Assembly (NCBI GenBank): GCA_016098155.1
Contig: JAAAJB010000004.1
Location: 100,311-164,310 of the forward strand
Direction of reading: 5' to 3'
Source: Actinomortierella ambigua
Lineage: Eukaryota > Mortierellomycota > Mortierellomycetes > Mortierellales > Mortierellaceae
DNA length: 64,000 bases
The translations under genes were made by a program, and so were the position numbers. Within the stretch, counting starts at the first letter, position 1. Every line of letters begins with the position of its first letter. Positions 57,772 through 64,000 of the stretch are shown here, one piece after another. The notes under the pieces were generated by a model, which ran no database searches, was not told the DNA's origin, and worked only from the letters and a program-made list of their open reading frames with translations.

Positions 57772-58125
57772 AAAAGTTAGATATTGCATTTTTTTAGACT
57801 TCAAGTCTGAGGAAGGGGTGTATGTCTCCCACTCCATTTCTTATATTTCTTTTCTTGCGGAGCAAATTATTCATAGATTCTTTTCATTCCATAAAGACAA
57901 AAGAGAGAAGAATGGGAGAGGAGAGAGATGTCATTGTTTGCTAAAAAAAAGTTGCGCTAATCAAGGGAGTATGGTAGAGATAAAGTGCTCGAGGGAGAGG
58001 GAGAGGGAGAGGGGAGGAATGGTGGCGTATCATAACATCAATTGAACATTTTTTTTTGTTTGGCATTGCTGTTTCTTTTCTTGCTCCTTCTTTCCTCTGG
58101 TCCAAAGTACGTTCCTTTGTTCTTT
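57772..58125. other. Convergent intergenic region
   Basis: 3' flanks of QNG1 and TFIIF beta. GA-rich patch near 57985-58015 and T runs. No gene seen. Confidence 0.5.
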
Positions 58126-59682
58126 TTAGACCTGGACCTCCAACATTTCTTCTTCATCCTCGTCAAACTCTTCGTCATCATCCTCGACATCGTCCAGATC
58201 GCCCTCTCCAGCCGCTTGAGGGTTCTCGCCCTTGCCAACCCCAACTGCTGCCGGGTTGAACGTCGTCTCCATCTCTGCGCCAGCCGAAGAAGAAGAGGAG
58301 GCCATGGCACTGGAAGAAGCAGCCACTGCTGCAGCCCGCTGGGCAGCTCCTGCGGCACCGGATCCGAGGCTACGCTGGAACTCCGGCTTGAGCTGGTATT
58401 TCGCTGTATAAGGGCCCTTTCGGATAAAGTTGCAAATGTCGCCGAGCACCTCCTTGAGGTATGACTGAGGCTGTTTGCAATATTCGACGAGTCCCTTGAA
58501 TGACCAGTATGGGAACTGCTCAAAGGCAGAGAACAGCAGATCCATGAGCTCGTTCTTGGGCATACGTGTTGTCTTTTGATCCATCTGCACCTTGGCTTTC
58601 TTTTGCTATATTTGTCGATAGAGAAAGTGTCAAAAAGGAATACAAAAAAAAAGTCGGAGGAGAAGCTGTCAGAGATAATGTTCGCCTTTCATTTCTTATT
58701 CTTTCACTTCTTCGCTCTGATATTGTTGAGGAACCAACAATAACAATAACAACAATAATAATAATAAAAGACACTTACGATAAACTCTTTGCGCACGCCT
58801 TGTCCAGGCAAGAACATGCCACCACGGGCGACGGAAGGATCGGCTTTTCCAGTATCGCCGAGGATCTGTACGGAGCGACCTCCTTTCTTGGCTGCCTCAA
58901 TGTTGCGTTGTTGCATAATCTCGCGATACTCCTTGCTGCCAGCTTGGGGGGTGACAGCACATTCGTGCTTGACGGTCGCCATAATCGAGGTCGCTTTTCC
59001 GGTTGGGTACCCATTGGTTTGCGGTACCCGTGGGTGAGGACCCAAAGGTTCTGTGAAGACAAAGGTGTTTGTCACCTGATTGGGGTTCATGTTGAGGGTG
59101 TAGCTCTTGGGCACGTTGACGTACTTGTCCGAGTTGGGGAGCAGGAGCTGGAATGGTGCTGCGTTGGGGTCGTTTGGGTTCGGTCTATGCATCATCATTG
59201 AGAAAAGAAGAGTGGGAGTAAGATGTTAGGATTACTTGATAGACCATCAAACCTTTTCCTCCTGAGAGGCAGACAGGGGAAAAAGAAAGATTGACCATAG
59301 AGCACATACTGGTTGAAGATGCGGACAGTGCCAAGGATCTGACCATCCTCGTTCACTGAGGCCCACTTGTCAGCCAAAAACTTTGGTACCTAATAGAAAG
59401 AAATCAGCCAAAAAGAGCGAGGGACAGGCTGGGCTTAGGAACATGAAGATATAAATGTTCTGCCCGTTACTCAAGGCTTCTTTATCCTTTTCGATGTACC
59501 TTCACCAGCCATGCTTGGGTGTTGCCTTTGGCGAGATCGAGGTCGCCGGCAAGATTGCCATCCTCGTCGACGACCTCGTCCTCTGACTCAAAGTTCTCCT
59601 TGTTTTCATCGTCGCCATCCTCAAACAACTCGTCAAAGTCAGCTGGGCGCTTCCTGTTCAGCGGTTGCTCGCTGTCAGACAT
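58126..59682 (-). CDS. TFIIF beta subunit (RAP30/Tfg2)
   Basis: Exons 59682-59500, 59389-59310, 59184-58779 and 58605-58126 join in phase to 382 aa. An acidic N-terminus is followed by the dimerisation domain: AWLVKVPKFLADKWASV, then LGTVRIFNQ and the Asn/Pro-rich strand region. A linker holds RNIEAAKKGGRS. The C-terminal winged helix lies at about 233-300 (TTRMPKNELMDLLFSAFEQ, then WSFKGLVEYCKQP and YLKEVLGDIC), and a very acidic tail ends the protein. TFIIF escorts RNA polymerase II into the pre-initiation complex and stimulates elongation. Length is between human (249) and yeast Tfg2 (400). The gene is divergent from eL32. Confidence 0.94.
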
Positions 59683-60792
59683 CGGAGCGTGTGTATGTGT
59701 ATGTGGGTAGGTGAGTGGGTGGGTATTATCGGAGTAGTAGTAGTAAGTAGAAAATATTGTACAAGTGCTACGGAGTGTATGTTCTGGGTGTGGTGGGTCT
59801 GCTCTCGCTTGTATTCTCTCACACTTTCTCTCTCTCCACTATCTCTGTGGGTGTCTCTCTTTCTCTCTGAAGGAGGGAGTGTGTGGATGGATGAATGAAA
59901 ATGAAACAATAGCAAGAGAAAGAAGAAGAAAGACCAGCCCTTGAAATATCTCCCTGTTGCGCTGCAAATAAAGGTGAGAGATGCACAAGAGGAGACAATG
60001 ACAATGCATGGGAGATGCATTGACAGCGCCCTTTTATTCCAACATCACAAATGCGGATACCACGTGACCTTAGCGCCCTAGGGCACTGGAGTATTTGTCG
60101 AGTGCGGAGCGCAGAAGGGCGGCTCTCCCTCTTTCGAAATTAAAAATTTGTATGTGCCCCAGCAGAGGCAGCACAGGGAGAGCGAGTGGAGACATTGCAT
60201 CCATGCATCCATCCAACCCATCGATCCATCGATCATCCCTCTCTCCTTCCCGGCGTCCCTATTTCACCACCATCGACTACTTTCAACTCGGAGAGGAGGA
60301 GGATTATCGTCGTTACCGTCGTCATTGTCGTCATTGTCGTTTCGTTGGAGGTGGTCGTCTCCTTGTAGCCAGCAACCGAGCTATGGGCGGGAACAAAAAA
60401 AAAAAAGTCGCATCGCTTTCTATTCCAACAAGAGACTTTGTCTCTCAACTCTCCGCGATATGCGATGGAGGAGACGAACAAGGCGTCGTTATTGTGTCGC
60501 ATATACACTGCAGTCGGAAAGGGAAAGGGGCCAGGAGGAGCCGTTGTTTGTCCATCGCAGGAACGTTGATGATGCATCAGGAGAGATCAGGAGTAGCAAG
60601 CAATGGCTAGGATGAACCCTTGATCTTGAACCCTTGATCCAGAACACACCTCTCTGTCAGACCAGGAAATCAACAAAACCCACCACTCCAGACCCATCAT
60701 CCTGTCACTCTGCCCAACCACCCAAAAAAAGGAAACCAAATCACTTGGACTAATGCCTGGAACACAACACATCCTTTTTTCTCTTTAGCAAA
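59683..60792. other. Divergent region between TFIIF beta and eL32
   Basis: No gene seen. A typical 3' splice site (T-rich run ending in TTTAG at about 60783-60787) lies a few bases before the eL32 ATG, suggesting a 5' UTR intron; a donor-like GTATGT at 60150 is one possible partner. Two near-identical copies of TGAACCCTTGATC lie at 60612-60624 and 60627-60639. Confidence 0.45.
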
Positions 60793-61878
60793 ATGGTCAC
60801 TCCTCTGAACAAGCACGCCATTGTGAAGAAGCGCACCGCTACCTTCAAGCGTCACCAGTCTGACCGCTACAAGTCCGTCAAGGTACACTTCAACAACAAG
60901 CGTGGAGACAGAAAAAAAAGAGAGACACACACAGACGGGACAGACAAACTGAGGCGTACCAACGCCACCAACACTGATCGACACGGACGAAGCTTTGAGA
61001 AGCAACAGGGCGACACAAAGGCTATACAATACAAAAAATGAATTGGGCCCGTCCTTCTGTGCAAGCAGAGACCACCCTGTCGACACCCACCAACCGCACA
61101 AAGAAGGACGACGAGACTAGGTCAGGGTCATCTTCTGTTGTGCTGCCTTGGTAGAACTGTGGCCATTTTGGCCTGTTCGCCAGTCTCCCTTCAGGACGAC
61201 CGACTTGTTTTCTGTGTCGCTTTTGCCACCACTCGGGATACAGGGAAACAGCTGGGCAACACTCTGATGCAACTTTGAACCAGTCTGTTTGGAATGAGAC
61301 GACGGATGGATGAACAGTCGATTCCTTCTCTGTGGAACTTGTCGACACGCGAGAGCTTTATCGGTTTTCTCTGAGCGGACACCATATCTGCTCTCTGAAA
61401 AAGAGATAACATCGAAAAGAAACAGACGCTAACAAAACTCTGCCCTCTTTCATTTTCCAATCATCCTTGATATATTACCTCCATGGACATTCTCCCACTC
61501 CTTTGGACTCGGACTCTATCAACAACTTGGACAACCTTTTCTCCATGGGCGCAATCACAACCACTTTAACAGGAGTCATGGCGCAAGCCCAAGGGTATTG
61601 ATAACCGCGTCCGTCGCCGTTTCAAGGGCCAGATCGCCATGCCCAAGATCGGTTACGGCAACAACAAGCTGACCCGCCACCTGATGCCCAGCGGCTTCAA
61701 GAAGTTTGTTGTCTCGAACATTGCCGAGCTCAACCTGCTGTTGATGCACAACCGCGTCTTCTCCGCCGAGATCGCCCACAACGTCTCGTCCAAGAACCGC
61801 ATTGCCATCGTCGAGCGTGCCCAGCAGCTCAACGTTCGCGTCACCAACGCCAACGCTCGCGTCCGCACCGAGGCTTAA
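60793..61878 (+). CDS. RPL32: 60S ribosomal protein eL32
   Basis: Exons 60793-60882 and 61573-61878 join in phase to 131 aa, the normal length. Signature segments: [55 protein letters not shown] and [13 protein letters not shown] followed by [16 protein letters not shown]. It is a structural component of the large ribosomal subunit. The start context is CAAAATGG. The 690-bp intron is the longest in a conserved gene here apart from the RhoGAP first intron. I found no convincing C/D or H/ACA snoRNA in it. AATAAA at 61973-61978 is about 95 bases past the stop. Codon use is strongly C-ending, as expected for high expression. Confidence 0.96.
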
Positions 61879-64000
61879 GCTTTTTTTTTTTCTTCTCGTC
61901 AACTCTTCATGTGCGTTTTTTTTGAGAAGCTCAAGTTTGGGAAATGACCATCCAGGCCAGAGAGAAAAAAAAAATAAAACACCCTTATACACAAGCGGCG
62001 TGTCTTTTCTTAATTCTTCATTCCGTGGACACTTGGTTGCCAACGTATCTTCTCTCAAGTTCCTTCTCTCTCTTCCTCTGTTTTTGTCAGTGCTTCCCAA
62101 TCTCTCGCTTATCTTTGCCAAGAACCAACACTCCCTAGCCGCTCTCTTCCCCATCTCTCTCCGCTTCAAGCAACCGACAAAGCTTAAATAACGCGTGCAA
62201 GCAAGGTGCACTGGATTGTCTTAGAATCTCTTGGGTGTGGGTGTTGTGGATGAAAATTTAAGTGTGGACGGGTGGCCGAACATGTAAATGTGCGTGTGCG
62301 TGTGGAGGGGAGGAGTGGTTTACAAGAGTGTTCTGCCAGTTAAGCTTGTGTGTGGGTAGGAAACAGAAAATCAAATCGTAGTCACCATCCTATTCGAATC
62401 TATAGTGTCTGGAGGGTGAACATATATTGGAAAAGTGCTAACTGAAACTTGTCATTGTGTACTCAGTCTCAATCAGGGCAACCCCTACGGTGAGGATGGT
62501 GCTTACTCTAGGTGCTGGATTACAATGGTAGAGTGCCCTCTTGGGGAGAGCTGGCACAAGGCACATAGCAAAGTCGAGAGTAATGGAAACTGGCATTGGG
62601 TAGGCCTGCTTGGGAAAAAAAATAAAGGTGGTGCAAATTGGAGTTAGAGAACTGACTGAACCAAACACTATCCAGTCACCGCCACGCCCCCCCCCCACTC
62701 TCATCGAGAAAGCAAGCTTAACTTACCACCGCGGTGCCTTGCACATAGACTGGATGGAGCTCAGAGAAGCTCGGTCAGAGAGTGGAGACCCGTCTGTGTG
62801 TTGTGTTGTGTTATGTTGTGTTGTGTTGTGTTGGATAGGGTGTTGTAGCGTGGGTGATGTCTGCCATGCCCTCGGATGCAGTATGAATAGTGGCGACGAC
62901 CACCGAGGCGTTTCGCAAGTTGTTAGTGTTGAATGAGTTGAGACAGAAAGATGAATAAGACCAAGAAAACAGACGGTTGGTCATGCATGCCTTCACTTGC
63001 ACATCTGACCAAGCCAGGTCCGTCATGAGCTCGCACTGTACCTTTAGACCTCCTGGAGTTGTGGCAGCCTCCTTCGTTCTTGGTGACCATTCCTTGCGAT
63101 GGGTGGAAAATCTTGTTTTGTATTGTGCAAAGGGGGATTGTCCTAACAAGAATGTGATAGAAGAGGAGGAAGAAGAAGAGGTGGTCAATTTCAGCCAAAG
63201 GTCACATCAACATGTCACTTCTCAACACGAACAGTCCATACAGTATCCAAAAAAATGCAAAAAGAGCCGTACCTTGTGTACTAGATGATCTGCGAGAATG
63301 GTCCCAAGGTCGCATGGCTGGGGACTGGGGAAGAGTGGGCGTCAATGTGTGAGAGGCAGGCTGGCCCACATTCATCACACCTGCCACTTGACCCGGCGGT
63401 CTTTGGTCAGCCAGGCGTGGAATTGAGTGTGATGTTGGCCCTTTCCAAGGAGCTGGGCTAGATGGGCTAAGGATGAGGTCATGAAGAGCAAAAAGACTGT
63501 CAGCTTCGAGTACTTTGCACCTCTACATACCACAATTTCATCCACCCTCCAAGTCGTCTCAAGCACATACCTTTGAGCGCCTAAGACGACCATGTCGCAA
63601 ACTTGTGTGTTTTCTTTTTTTCTTCTTTCTTCTTTTTTTTTCTTTGTCTATGTATGTTAAGTTTTATTCGAATCAGTTTTTTATATAATTTTATCCATAT
63701 CCCTTTTTTTTTCTTTTCTTTTTTTGTAGAGAGATGTGATGTGATGTGGGGAGTAGTGTGTTGCATGGGATTGGCTGTGTTGGGGGATGTTGGATATGCC
63801 CTTGGACGCAGTGTGAATGGGATAATGGCTATGCAGCCTTCTTGGGGTGTTTGTGACAAGGGCTAGGGCAAAGCTTTGTTGGACGACTGAAAGGTGGTGG
63901 CCCGAGATGGAGGGGGAGTCCGGGGTAATGGCAGATGTTAGGGAAGTGCCGGTTTTTGATCTATGTGGAACGGCGAGGGAGAACAGGAAGAGTGAGAAGG
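61879..64000. other. Region without a confident gene; diverged duplicate pair
   Basis: After the eL32 3' UTR, short frames on both strands have no recognised domain. A pentanucleotide run (TTGTG)n lies at 62801-62833. Segments at about 62845-62892 and 63778-63822 are similar to each other (GATGT, then ATGCCCT-GGA-GCAGT-TGAAT). On the minus strand both can encode a peptide containing IHTAS. Donor- and acceptor-like sites on the minus strand between 62.8 and 63.9 kb could belong to a gene that continues past the window, but I could not join exons in phase. Confidence 0.3.
62801..62833. repeat. (TTGTG)n pentanucleotide run
   Basis: Six to seven TTGTG units with one variant (TTATG). Confidence 0.85.

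Noticed and set aside
26266..59682. A transcription-factor gene cluster (NELF-B with TFIIF beta)
   Set aside because: The two genes are about 30 kb apart with unrelated genes between; co-location is most simply chance.
1..64000. CRISPR arrays, operons, ribosome binding sites
   Set aside because: The window is eukaryotic: genes are spliced and no regularly spaced direct repeats with unique spacers were seen.

Overview
The window looks like nuclear DNA of an intron-bearing filamentous fungus, most likely an early-diverging lineage (Mucoromycota/Mortierellomycota-like). The evidence is short GT-AG introns throughout, a fungal-type eight-helix two-pore TOK potassium channel, secreted LysM and GPI-type GH18 proteins, and genes rarely found in Dikarya, notably a NELF-B homologue. 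The lineage is an inference; no marker gene fixes it. I re-derived the exon structures by hand from splice sites, reading-phase continuity and family motifs.

Layout. 1-455: end of an unidentified gene. 911-6557 (-): RhoGAP-domain protein. 9057-13466 (+): large low-complexity protein. 14745-15953 (+): secreted protein, possibly beta-trefoil. 16328-20775 (-): TOK-type K+ channel with a very long C-tail. 21660-26021 (-): MIT-like plus RasGEF protein, head-to-head across 244 bp with 26266-28672 (+), a NELF-B homologue. 28840-31687 (+): Rpn14/PAAF1 proteasome chaperone. 33174-37115 (+): basic Ser/Pro/Gly-rich protein with two SxIP motifs. 37116-44389: the largest gene-poor stretch. 44390-48958 (+): large polyQ protein with a hydrophobic segment. 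49375-51782 (-): GH18 chitinase-like protein, followed by 52709-53536 (-), a LysM protein. 54568-54996 (+): two-EF-hand protein. 55612-57771 (+): queuosine salvage enzyme QNG1. 58126-59682 (-): TFIIF beta. 60793-61878 (+): ribosomal protein eL32. 61879-64000: no confident gene.

Two gene styles alternate. Conserved housekeeping genes are cut by many short introns (PAAF1 has 13 exons). Lineage-specific low-complexity proteins sit in one or a few exons of up to 4.6 kb. Sequence upstream of start codons is strongly pyrimidine-rich on the coding strand and carries many CT/GA and homopolymer runs. Functional themes are RNA polymerase II transcription (NELF-B, TFIIF beta), small-GTPase signalling (RhoGAP, RasGEF), chitin/cell wall (GH18, LysM), proteasome assembly and tRNA queuosine salvage. 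Nothing indicates that these form one operon-like system. The most notable single item is the complete NELF-B gene in a fungal context.
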